This document shows, one piece after another, positions 16,982 through 25,187 of a DNA stretch of 64,000 nucleotides. The notes under the pieces are model-generated. The model did no database searches. It worked only from the letters and a program-made list of their open reading frames with translations, and was not told the DNA's origin. The stretch spans positions 186,001 through 250,000 of the IMG/VR virus record IMGVR_UViG_3300029984_000001, one strand, 5' to 3'. A program made the position numbers and the translations under genes. Numbering within the stretch: the stretch's first letter is position 1; every line of letters starts with the position of its first letter. This DNA comes from a virus.

Positions 16982-19000
16982 ATGGCTAAATATGATGATA
17001 TACAAAGCCGAATATATAACCTAAAAACTAAATCTATTATCAATGAAGAGATGGATATGTCAATGATAAATTATAATCTATATAATAATTCTAATCTAGG
17101 AAAGACAATATCAAAAATAACAACCGATCAAATCAATTCTAATAATTTATTAGAAAGTATATGTAATATAATTATAAAGTCTCAAATTTCAATACAAGAA
17201 CAAAAAGAGATAGGAGATTCTTTAATAAGGACATTACCTAATATACAAAAAATAAAGAAGTATAAAAATTCATTTTACGAGGTTGCAAATAAAATTAATA
17301 ATCCTTTAATAAAGGATAAAGTTAATCTTCTTATAGAATGCGATCGTATAATAAATAATCAAGAAAAATTAGTAGAATATTCTAAATTCGACTTTATATT
17401 TGAAAACTATTTTTTAAATAATGATTTGGAAACAATAGTTGTTGAATCTTGTGATGTAATCGATTCTTATAAAATGAAATATGAAACTAAACTAAGTGTT
17501 GCATTAGAAAATATAATATATAATATGGATGCTTTAAAAAAAGAATATGATAAAAAAGAATTAGTTGAATTGGTATATGAATACTTCATTTCTTCTAAAG
17601 AATATAAAAAAGAGAATGTAGATAAAGTATTAAGGGAAGCTTCTATTGAATTAGATAATATTTTAATTGATTCTATACTAGAAGGAAAAAATATTAATAA
17701 AATAAAACAAAAATTTAAAGACATGAGACATGATGGTCCTATTACTAAAGAGGCTTTAGAAAAAACAATACATAAAGCTTATATAGATTCTGGTCAAAAT
17801 ATAATTGAAGACTTACCTAATCTTTTGGGTTGTGTAAGATTGGCTTTAGTATTAATAATAGCTTCATATAGTCTACCTTTAGGGATTATAGTAGGAATTG
17901 CTGATCATATAATAAGTTTAAAATTAAATAGAGTTGATATAGAAAAGAGTATAAAGTATTATAAAAGAGAAAAAACCAAAATAGAAAGTAAAAAATACTC
18001 TGTTAGTAATGCTGCAACTGTTAAAAAGTATGATCAATTAGATAAAGAGTATGATAATAGTATAGAAAAACTAGAGATATATAGAGATACATTATATACA
18101 GATAAAGAAAATGAATATAGAATGATGAGTGAATCTGCTGAAAATGATCCTATTAGATTACAAGCAGAATTTATTACATTGTGCGAGACAGTAGAATCTT
18201 ATTGTAAAAATTCTGATATACAAGATAAACTATATAATTATATTTATAAAATAGATGACTCTAGGGATATAAATATATTATTTAATTCATTATCTGAATC
18301 GGCTGTTGCAAGTTCTAGTCTTTTTGATTTCGATACAATCTTTAGAAATTTACAGAATCCAAATATATCTGGGTCATTAATAAATAATATATCTAAATAT
18401 AAAAGAAAGCCTAAACTAGATGTAAATAAAGATGATGTTGATATCCTAGAAGAGATGATCTATTATAACAATATTTATGATATATTATCTGAAAATACTA
18501 TAACAGCAAAGGCTAAATTATTAGCTATAAATGCTAAGAATAAAGTTCAAAGTCTGACTGATAAAGAAAAAATGATATCAAATAGAATAGATACCACTTT
18601 TGATAAAATGAAATCTGATTTAGAGAATAAGAATACTAATCAAAATAGAGAGGCTGTAATTAAGGGTACAATACTACCTTCATTATCATCTCTACTTAAA
18701 TTAGTATTGGGTTCATATTTAGTTGCAATTGCTGTTACTCCATTATTAGGAATAATAGGATTTGTAGGGGGTATAGCGTTATCTAAATCTGCTACAGATA
18801 AAGAACGTAGAAATATATTGGAAGAAATAGATGTCCAATTGGAATTGGTTGAAAAGAAAATATCATTAGCAGAAAATTCTAATGATATGAAATCTCTAGA
18901 GCAATTATTAAGAATACAAAAAAGATTAAAACAAGAAAGACAAAGAATTGTTTATCATGGTTCTGCAAAAAATTATTATGTAGCTAAACACAAAGATTAA
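16982..19000 (+). CDS. Large membrane-associated protein, 672 aa
   Basis: The ATG at 16982 behind GAAAGGGGATG is preferred to the upstream TTG. The protein is mostly charged helix but has two long hydrophobic segments, near residues 280-305 (RLALVLIIASYSLPLGIIVGIA) and near 570-600 (LVLGSYLVAIAVTPLLGIIGFVGGIA). Both are Gly-rich, and each is followed by KSATDKERRNI-like charged helices or a coiled coil. The repeat of this layout suggests an internal duplication. It lies between the prohead protease and the capsid genes, so a role in head assembly at the membrane or a virion-internal role is possible. Confidence 0.72.
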   Translation: MAKYDDIQSRIYNLKTKSIINEEMDMSMINYNLYNNSNLGKTISKITTDQINSNNLLESICNIIIKSQISIQEQKEIGDSLIRTLPNIQKIKKYKNSFYEVANKINNPLIKDKVNLLIECDRIINNQEKLVEYSKFDFIFENYFLNNDLETIVVESCDVIDSYKMKYETKLSVALENIIYNMDALKKEYDKKELVELVYEYFISSKEYKKENVDKVLREASIELDNILIDSILEGKNINKIKQKFKDMRHDGPITKEALEKTIHKAYIDSGQNIIEDLPNLLGCVRLALVLIIASYSLPLGIIVGIADHIISLKLNRVDIEKSIKYYKREKTKIESKKYSVSNAATVKKYDQLDKEYDNSIEKLEIYRDTLYTDKENEYRMMSESAENDPIRLQAEFITLCETVESYCKNSDIQDKLYNYIYKIDDSRDINILFNSLSESAVASSSLFDFDTIFRNLQNPNISGSLINNISKYKRKPKLDVNKDDVDILEEMIYYNNIYDILSENTITAKAKLLAINAKNKVQSLTDKEKMISNRIDTTFDKMKSDLENKNTNQNREAVIKGTILPSLSSLLKLVLGSYLVAIAVTPLLGIIGFVGGIALSKSATDKERRNILEEIDVQLELVEKKISLAENSNDMKSLEQLLRIQKRLKQERQRIVYHGSAKNYYVAKHKD

Positions 19001-19019
19001 TGAAAGGAGATTAAAATAA

Positions 19020-19865
19020 ATGGGATATCTTATGAATCTATTAGAAGTAAAGAGAACAACAGGAAATGGTGAAGATGAAGATTTAAATGATGGTCAATCA
19101 AATAATGATGATGATAGTAATTATAATCTAGATGATGAAACTAATAATGATCCTGAAGGGCAACATGATATAGCCGACGGTTCAAATAATTATAACTTAG
19201 AAGATGAAACCAATACAAATCCAGAAGATGATAATGGGGGTAATCCTCCTATTGATGATAATAATGTTCCAGCTTCAGATAATGATCCCGAACACGATAC
19301 AGTAGATGGTACTAACAACTATAATTTAGAAGATGAAACTAATAAAGATCCAACTCCAGAAGATGATAACGAAATAGATGATACAAATGCTCCTGATAAT
19401 AATGATACTAATAACTATAACTTAGAAGATGAAACAAATGGTGAAGACAATACATCATCTGATACAGGTAATTTAGATGGAACAGATGGGCAACCTGTAG
19501 ATCCAGATGCTAAAATAAAAGAAATTGAACAATCTATAGGAACTCTCAATCCAGAGCAATTAAAAGTACAAAATGTGAATTTGAAGAAGCAATATATAGA
19601 ACTATATAATAATTGTAGTAATATAATAATGAGATTGAATGATGTTAATAAAAAGAGTGAAACTGAAGAAGGTTTAGCTTTCGCAATACAAAGTGTTCAA
19701 GATCTTAAAAGTATTATATATGATTATCTTATTCATACATATGATACAAAAACATTTGTACAAAATTCTGTTAATTACACCGAGTATTTAGTTACTCTTA
19801 ATTCGGTAAATAAATTATTAAATAATCTTAATACTAACAAAAATGTAAATAATGTTAAAAAGTAA
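19020..19865 (+). CDS. Acidic repeat protein upstream of the capsid gene (possible scaffold or head core protein), 281 aa
   Basis: AAAGGAGATT precedes the ATG. Residues 35-150 are extremely acidic and contain four copies of N-Y-N-L-[D/E]-D-E-T-N at roughly 15-45 residue intervals, separated by Pro/Asp/Asn-rich spacers. The C-terminal 110 residues are an ordered helical domain (EIEQSIGTLNPEQLKVQNVN, then FVQNSVNYTEYLVTLNSVNKLLNNLN). Position just before the capsid gene and the acidic, repetitive composition fit a scaffold or prohead core protein cut by the prohead protease. No homologue is recognised, so the function is inferred from context. Confidence 0.72.
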   Translation: MGYLMNLLEVKRTTGNGEDEDLNDGQSNNDDDSNYNLDDETNNDPEGQHDIADGSNNYNLEDETNTNPEDDNGGNPPIDDNNVPASDNDPEHDTVDGTNNYNLEDETNKDPTPEDDNEIDDTNAPDNNDTNNYNLEDETNGEDNTSSDTGNLDGTDGQPVDPDAKIKEIEQSIGTLNPEQLKVQNVNLKKQYIELYNNCSNIIMRLNDVNKKSETEEGLAFAIQSVQDLKSIIYDYLIHTYDTKTFVQNSVNYTEYLVTLNSVNKLLNNLNTNKNVNNVKK

Positions 19866-19939
19866 GTATTTTTTAATTTTTAATTATCGAGTTATTGAAC
19901 AATATAGTAAATTATTAAAGAATATAAGGAGGAATTACA

Positions 19940-21700
19940 ATGGCTACAGGAGGAACAAGAAAAAAGAAAATAGTATCTGATGGTTATAGCAATAGTCCGT
20001 TTGCAGGAATTTCAGGACAATTTAGTAAAGTTGCTAAGGAAATTCAAATACAAGAAGGTGTCGATTTATTTGGGCAACCTGCATTAGCATTAAATAATCC
20101 TAAAGTAGTAAATACTTTAGAAAGTTTCTTTATAGAAGGTACTTATGATCAAAAATTATATGATGGTACTACTAGAGGATATAATGCAAGAGCTTTACAA
20201 GAATATAAAAATGATATGAAAGAGTTATTTAAAAATGACGTTGAAGCTATTACTGAGTATACAGCAATGAATTCAGTGAACCCTATTGTTACAACAGGAT
20301 TAGCAATGCATAAATTAATTGCATTAAGAAATATATTTAGACAAGGTGTAATTCAAACTAACGTTGCAGTTGAACCTAGATTTACAATCAAGATGCAACA
20401 TAGATATTTAATAACTCCAGATGGTAAAGAATTAGATTTAGTATTAGACCAAAATAAATTATCTGATGCTTTCAATTCAATTAACCCTAAGAGAGTTGTA
20501 ACTTTAGAATTTACTGGAAATACTTGTAATACTGCTACTTTTGTTCCTGGTAAAAGATTAGTGGAATTATGTGGTGGTGTATTAGGTAGAGACAATCTAA
20601 ATACAGATACCGAAATTCATGCTATTTACATAGAAGTACCAGATGAAGCTGCTATTAAAGCAGGTACTCTTGGAGCTACTAAAATAGAAAAGATTAAAAA
20701 GAGAATTCAATTTACTCCTCAATATGGTCCTAATAATATTACAGGGTTTAATCAACCTTTAGATTTAACTAAATTCGTTGAAGGTGCAACCGATTTATTT
20801 TCAGGTACATTAACTAATAATGAAATGATGTTAATAAGTGGATTAGGAATTATAAAGAAAGTAGATATTAGAATTCAATTAGATCCTTCTAATGGTTTAC
20901 TATCAACATGTAGAGCAGGTTGGAGACATGATGAAACATTGGTCACTATTCCAAATGCTAACCCAATGAATATTCCAATATCTCCTGAAGAAATTAAGGA
21001 TATCCAAGCTATGTATGGAATAGATCAACTATCTATGTATATGTCTATAATTAATGATGTATTAGGAAATGTTAAGGATGATAGTATCAGAAAAGATTTA
21101 TATGCTTCTTTTGATAATATGAATGCGTCTGAAAGAAAAGTTAGTTGGTTTGATTTCGAACCAAGAGAAGGATATAATAGAGATCATGTAAGTTGGAGAT
21201 ATTCTTCATTCATGGATATATTTGATACATTTGTAACAGATTTATTATATATCTTGAATGATGAAGACGTTACAGTATCTATATTTGGTAGACCAGATGT
21301 AATTAGAAAGATTACTCCTACTGATTACAGCTACCAAGCACCATCTAGTATAGGACCAGTAAGTCTTGAATATACTAGAACTATTGCTACATCTGACAAC
21401 AGAGTATACAACTTTGTATCTTCTCAAAAGTTAGGAGCTAGTAATGACTTAACAGTTATTCTAAATCCAAATAATACAGATAGAATTATATATAGAGTTT
21501 ACGATTATCAATTCTACGTTTCAAATGAAATCAAGAATGCTGATAATCATGTATTACCAGGTGTTCATGCATTTGAAAGATTCAAATTCTTAGAATATCA
21601 ACCAGTACAAGGTAAGTTCAGAGTATTTAATCCATCTGGTAGAAATGATGATAATACAAAATATCAAGATCAACTTAAAGATTTAAGAGATATAGCATAA
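19940..21700 (+). CDS. Major capsid protein (probable)
   Basis: AAGGAGGAATTAC precedes the ATG. The 586-aa protein has a conserved-looking core near residue 110-150 (AMNSVNPIVTTGLAMHKLIALRNIFRQGVIQTNVAVEPRF) followed by KMQHRYLITPDGKELDL. This layout I associate with capsid proteins of large myoviruses, where an N-terminal arm precedes a helix and a beta-rich HK97-type domain. It is flanked by the acidic scaffold-like gene and a strong terminator, and the prohead protease is nearby. It is well expressed by ribosome-site strength. A sheath protein is the main alternative, but the gene order favours capsid. Confidence 0.72.
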   Translation: MATGGTRKKKIVSDGYSNSPFAGISGQFSKVAKEIQIQEGVDLFGQPALALNNPKVVNTLESFFIEGTYDQKLYDGTTRGYNARALQEYKNDMKELFKNDVEAITEYTAMNSVNPIVTTGLAMHKLIALRNIFRQGVIQTNVAVEPRFTIKMQHRYLITPDGKELDLVLDQNKLSDAFNSINPKRVVTLEFTGNTCNTATFVPGKRLVELCGGVLGRDNLNTDTEIHAIYIEVPDEAAIKAGTLGATKIEKIKKRIQFTPQYGPNNITGFNQPLDLTKFVEGATDLFSGTLTNNEMMLISGLGIIKKVDIRIQLDPSNGLLSTCRAGWRHDETLVTIPNANPMNIPISPEEIKDIQAMYGIDQLSMYMSIINDVLGNVKDDSIRKDLYASFDNMNASERKVSWFDFEPREGYNRDHVSWRYSSFMDIFDTFVTDLLYILNDEDVTVSIFGRPDVIRKITPTDYSYQAPSSIGPVSLEYTRTIATSDNRVYNFVSSQKLGASNDLTVILNPNNTDRIIYRVYDYQFYVSNEIKNADNHVLPGVHAFERFKFLEYQPVQGKFRVFNPSGRNDDNTKYQDQLKDLRDIA

Positions 21701-21708
21701 TATATAAT

Positions 21709-21738
21709 ACACAGCAACTTAATTGTTGCTGTGTTTTT
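21709..21738 (+). terminator. Rho-independent terminator after capsid gene
   Basis: ACACAGCAAC and GTTGCTGTGT form a 10-bp stem followed by a run of T; the AAGGAGG of the next gene follows at once. Confidence 0.88.
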
Positions 21739-21753
21739 TAAGGAGGAATTATA

Positions 21754-22911
21754 ATGAATACTAAACCTAAATATTTTACTTACGACTTTAGTAACTTTGA
21801 TTCTTTAATGTTAAAATTAAAAGATGATCATTCTAATGATACTTTGAATGGAATCAGGGATGAACTAAATAGATTCTTTAACGATGCAAAATGTGTAAAT
21901 ATACTATACAATATTAATACAGATAAAGTGTTTTTTGGTATGTGTGTTATGCCGTCATTATTAGATAGTGATATAGATAATATGATTAAAGGAACAGATG
22001 TAAAAGTAAGAGTACAAAAGTATTATGTTGAAATAGATTCTAAGTTACTACAATTAAATATGTCTGCCAGAGAACTTACTGCATGTTTATTGCATGAAGT
22101 AGGGCATGTTATCAATGATACTTCTGGTACAGAGAAAATAAAAGATGCTGTAGCAGCCTACGTATCTAATAAAAATGAAGTCCTAGATCAATCTAATATG
22201 AATAATGATAGAGAAATATATAGACTTGGGGTTGCTTTGGGTTTATCTAAATTAAACAGTTTATTCAATAGAGATGATGATGAATTAATAGCAGATTCAT
22301 TTGTAGTTGCTTGTGGTTATGGTGATGAATTAAGTAGTGCTTATAAAAAGATAATAAACTCTACTGGTAAACTAAATAAAGGTGTTAAGAATAAATTAAT
22401 TACACTACAATGGACTCTATCTTTAATGCTTAATATGAAAGCGAGTAGAATACCTGCATTACATTCTTTAAAGGTATCTAAAAAAGTAGAACCATCTGAA
22501 TTAATAAAAAACAACATTTCTCATACTATAGACGCATTATATAAATATGATATTAAATCTATTCATGAAAATTTGGTGGATAAGATCTCCGATTACTTTG
22601 ATAATGTCTCGTACTCTGATATACGAGATATTGAGGACGAATTGTATGAATATAACATAAGAGTCAAGAATTGTGAAATAGAAGATGATGCATTAATTAT
22701 TACAAGAGAACTAAATACAAGATTATCCATATTAGATGATTTAATGATGAGTAAAAAATTAAACGATTCTAATTTTAAAAAATGTTCTGATTTAAAAAAT
22801 AGATACTTATTCATAAGAAAACAACTTACCGATAAGAAATTATATGCGGGTCGAACTCTCAGCTTGTTTGTAGATACACCTTATATTAAAGGACGTCCAG
22901 ATTTAATGTAA
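21754..22911 (+). CDS. Putative zinc metalloprotease-like protein, 385 aa
   Basis: AAGGAGGAATTAT precedes the ATG. Around residues 108-120 the sequence reads LTACLLHEVGHVINDTSG, an H-E-x-x-H zinc-binding helix with typical flanking hydrophobics. A later acidic segment (RDDDELIADSFVVACGYGDEL near residue 190) could supply the third ligand, as in gluzincin-type E-x-x-A-D-x-F. Other parts are helical. The gene follows the capsid gene, so a head maturation or virion role is possible. The substrate is unknown. Confidence 0.72.
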   Translation: MNTKPKYFTYDFSNFDSLMLKLKDDHSNDTLNGIRDELNRFFNDAKCVNILYNINTDKVFFGMCVMPSLLDSDIDNMIKGTDVKVRVQKYYVEIDSKLLQLNMSARELTACLLHEVGHVINDTSGTEKIKDAVAAYVSNKNEVLDQSNMNNDREIYRLGVALGLSKLNSLFNRDDDELIADSFVVACGYGDELSSAYKKIINSTGKLNKGVKNKLITLQWTLSLMLNMKASRIPALHSLKVSKKVEPSELIKNNISHTIDALYKYDIKSIHENLVDKISDYFDNVSYSDIRDIEDELYEYNIRVKNCEIEDDALIITRELNTRLSILDDLMMSKKLNDSNFKKCSDLKNRYLFIRKQLTDKKLYAGRTLSLFVDTPYIKGRPDLM

Positions 22912-22950
22912 TATAACAATATTTATAACTTTAAAGTATATACTTGTGAT

Positions 22951-22985
22951 AGATAACAGGTAAATTCTGTTATCTATATTTTATA
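22951..22985 (+). terminator. Rho-independent terminator
   Basis: AGATAACAG and CTGTTATCT form a 9-bp stem, followed by ATATTTTAT. Confidence 0.75.
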
Positions 22986-23009
22986 AGATAAAAAAGGAGG
23001 TGAAATTTA

Positions 23010-23069
23010 ATGCAATCATTTATGTCAAGAGATCCAATTCCTATAAAAAATCACGATAAAATAGGATAA
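23010..23069 (+). CDS. Micro-ORF of 19 codons consisting largely of the FMSRD motif
   Basis: A near-perfect ribosome site (AAAAAGGAGGTGA) stands before an ATG encoding MQSFMSRDPIPIKNHDKIG and a TAA. The N-terminus matches the recurring M-x-x-F-M-x-R-[D/E] of unrelated proteins here and is closest to MKKFMTREPIKKF at 27996. It may be a functional micropeptide or the surviving 5' end of a gene truncated when the adjacent homing endonuclease inserted. Confidence 0.5.
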   Translation: MQSFMSRDPIPIKNHDKIG

Positions 23070-23096
23070 GTAAGTTACAATAATAATCAAACTTAC

Positions 23097-23682
23097 ATGG
23101 AAATAATTGATTATAAATCATATGGAAATATTGATATCATGTTGATTAACATATTATCTGATGGGACTATATATTACACAAAAAGAGAAAATAAAAGTAC
23201 TTGGGCTTTTCATAATGGAGGTATTAGTTGTATATTTGACAAAACAATATATAATGTAGGTTATATCGGAGGATATAAGTACTCATTAAACTCTAACTGT
23301 GCAACTAAATGGAGGGATATGTTGAGAAGGTCATATGATATATGGACCTAATACATGTTGTTTTTTACCAAATGATCTAAATATATTATTTAAAAAAGAA
23401 ACAAAAGAAACAGACCTACCAATAGGTGTATTTTTCATAAAAAGAGGAAAAGAAAAACCATATGGTGCAAGTATTAGTATTAATAATAAAACAAAGACTA
23501 TTGGGGTGTTTTCAACTTCAACTCCAGAAGAAGCTTTCTATGCTTATAAAGAAGCTAAAGAAGATTATATAAAAGAAATAGCAAATCATTATATGTATGA
23601 AAAAGGTGGACAATATATACCACAATATAGAGATGTCGTATATCCAGCTTTATTAAATTACAAAATAGAAATAGACGATTAA
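23097..23682 (+). pseudogene. Degenerate free-standing HNH homing endonuclease (core deleted, frame broken)
   Basis: Two overlapping frames (23097-23351 and 23335-23682) read as one decayed gene. The first has the usual beginning of a phage HNH protein, including VGYIGGYKYSLNS, and the phrase TKWRDMLRRSYD; the second continues with IYGPNTCCFLPNDLNILF, LPIGVFFIKR and a TPEEAFYAYKEAKEDYIKEIANHY tail. In intact relatives the HNH catalytic block lies between R-x-Y and the G-P-x-T-C-C-F-x-P stretch. That block is missing here and the join changes frame, so nuclease activity should be lost. Confidence 0.72.
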
Positions 23683-23752
23683 GTTAAAAAATACCAATAT
23701 TATAACTATAAAGTATATATAAAAATAATAAAATTTTAGGAGGATACATAAA

Positions 23753-24535
23753 ATGAGCTTTGGAGACGTAGGGAATTATAATAACAACAATAAAAAAGAG
23801 GATTACAGAGTTACGACTTATTCAATGAATACATTTAGTAATTTAAATAGTGAGGTTGAAAAGTCTAAATTATCATTTACTTTTTGGAAAGGAATGTTAA
23901 AGATATCTATAGCACCACTTTTACCATCTAATGATGATAGTGTTAAATTTAACTATGACGATGAATCATCGATTTATTTATCACCATCTTTAGCGTATCA
24001 ATTAGATAAACAAATAGAAGTATTTATGAAAGATCCGACACAATTTGAAAGTAAAGGTATTAAGACTAGAAGTTTAGGTGTAATTAAAATAATTAGAGGA
24101 ACTAAGTTTGGGATTGAAGCTCCTTTATTATTAATTGAAAAATTAGATGAAAACAGAAATGTGGTAGGCGGTCATCTATATGAATTTAATACTAAAGAAT
24201 ATTATGGAATTGATAACTTTGACGAAGATGAATTTACATTTGAAAAGACTTACTTCGAACAATTAGAAATTGATTTCTTAAAGATAACTCTTAAAGGATT
24301 CTATGAAAGTTCAACTGGAGCACAAGCATATTTTAATATGGATTATTCAAGATTCGATCAAAATAGAGTTATGGGTAAATTAAACGGTATATCATCTGCT
24401 CTTGGTATTGAGAATAAGAAAGGATATAACAAGAATTATGGTGGAGGTGTAAAGAATGATCCATTTAATTCTAATTCATCTAAGTCGAATGATAATGAAT
24501 TTAACTATGATGATATAGAAAATCAATTTGAATAA
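23753..24535 (+). CDS. Putative single-stranded DNA-binding protein, 260 aa
   Basis: TAGGAGGATACATAAA precedes the ATG. The protein has RVTTYSMNTFSNLNSEVEKSKLSFTFWKGMLKISIAPLLP at the start, a beta-rich core, and a flexible tail with Gly/Asn-rich then acidic residues ending DDIENQFE. Acidic C-terminal tails are characteristic of bacterial and phage SSB proteins, and the N-terminal pattern resembles proteins annotated as SSB-like in large gut phages, as far as I recall. Location upstream of chaperonin and primase genes fits replication. The assignment is tentative. Confidence 0.5.
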   Translation: MSFGDVGNYNNNNKKEDYRVTTYSMNTFSNLNSEVEKSKLSFTFWKGMLKISIAPLLPSNDDSVKFNYDDESSIYLSPSLAYQLDKQIEVFMKDPTQFESKGIKTRSLGVIKIIRGTKFGIEAPLLLIEKLDENRNVVGGHLYEFNTKEYYGIDNFDEDEFTFEKTYFEQLEIDFLKITLKGFYESSTGAQAYFNMDYSRFDQNRVMGKLNGISSALGIENKKGYNKNYGGGVKNDPFNSNSSKSNDNEFNYDDIENQFE

Positions 24536-24544
24536 AAATATTTT

Positions 24545-24574
24545 AAATGGGACTAATAATCCCATTTATTTTTA
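24545..24574 (+). terminator. Rho-independent terminator
   Basis: AAATGGGA and TCCCATTT form an 8-bp stem followed by ATTTTTAT. Confidence 0.8.
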
Positions 24575-24587
24575 TCGAGGTGAAATA

Positions 24588-25166
24588 ATGCAAGATTTAT
24601 TATTTTCTTTTAATTCAATATTTGATATTGAATTTGGTTTATATAAATTAATAATGAAAGAATATGATGAAGATTACTTTAAATTTATATTACAAGATGA
24701 TGAATATTTAAAGACTATAATTGTATTTAGAGATAATCCTAACCCATTATCGAAAATTGTAACTTCTAATACTAAAGATAAGATGAATGAATTGTTTGAA
24801 GAATTTATGAAAACTCAATATGATAAAATATTGGATAATGTCTGTACAACAGATTTGTTTATACTTTTGAATTCGTTAAAGAATACCAATAGATTTAATC
24901 CTATAATACTATGTAAAAATAAAAAAGAAGAACAATTATGTATAGAGAAAAACCTAAATCCTGTATTATATGAAAATACAATAAATTGGACTGAACTATC
25001 AGAAAGATATGATACGATGTATTTTAGATATTTTGAGGAATTAGATTTATTACAAATACAAGGAAAAAATATATACTTCTCTAATACAATATTTAATATA
25101 ATTAACAAGGACAAGCTATTATCTATAAATAACACGATAAGGTTTATAGATTTGTATAGGTTATAA
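24588..25166 (+). CDS. Hypothetical protein, 192 aa
   Basis: The open frame begins inside the previous gene, but the ATG at 24588 behind CGAGGTGAAATA, after a terminator, is the sensible start. The protein starts MQDLLFSFNSIFDIEFGLYKLIM and is mixed alpha/beta without recognised motifs. It lies just before the chaperonin gene and may be its operon partner. Confidence 0.68.
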   Translation: MQDLLFSFNSIFDIEFGLYKLIMKEYDEDYFKFILQDDEYLKTIIVFRDNPNPLSKIVTSNTKDKMNELFEEFMKTQYDKILDNVCTTDLFILLNSLKNTNRFNPIILCKNKKEEQLCIEKNLNPVLYENTINWTELSERYDTMYFRYFEELDLLQIQGKNIYFSNTIFNIINKDKLLSINNTIRFIDLYRL

Positions 25167-25187
25167 AATTTTAGGAGGAATAATAAT

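Noticed and set aside
16964-16984. Upstream TTG, GTG or ATG starts listed at several ORFs (e.g. 16964, 27978, 34040, 51316, 57827)
   Set aside because: In each case the ribosome-binding site lies between the upstream codon and the later ATG, so the later ATG is the start.
19940-21700. Tail sheath protein as identity of the 586-aa protein
   Set aside because: Gene order (protease, scaffold-like, this gene) and the N-terminal region favour capsid; sheath is kept only as an alternative.
23335-23682. A separate 115-aa gene starting MIYGPNTCC
   Set aside because: No ribosome site; the text is the C-terminal part of an HNH homing endonuclease and is out of frame with its N-terminal part, so I treat both as one pseudogene.
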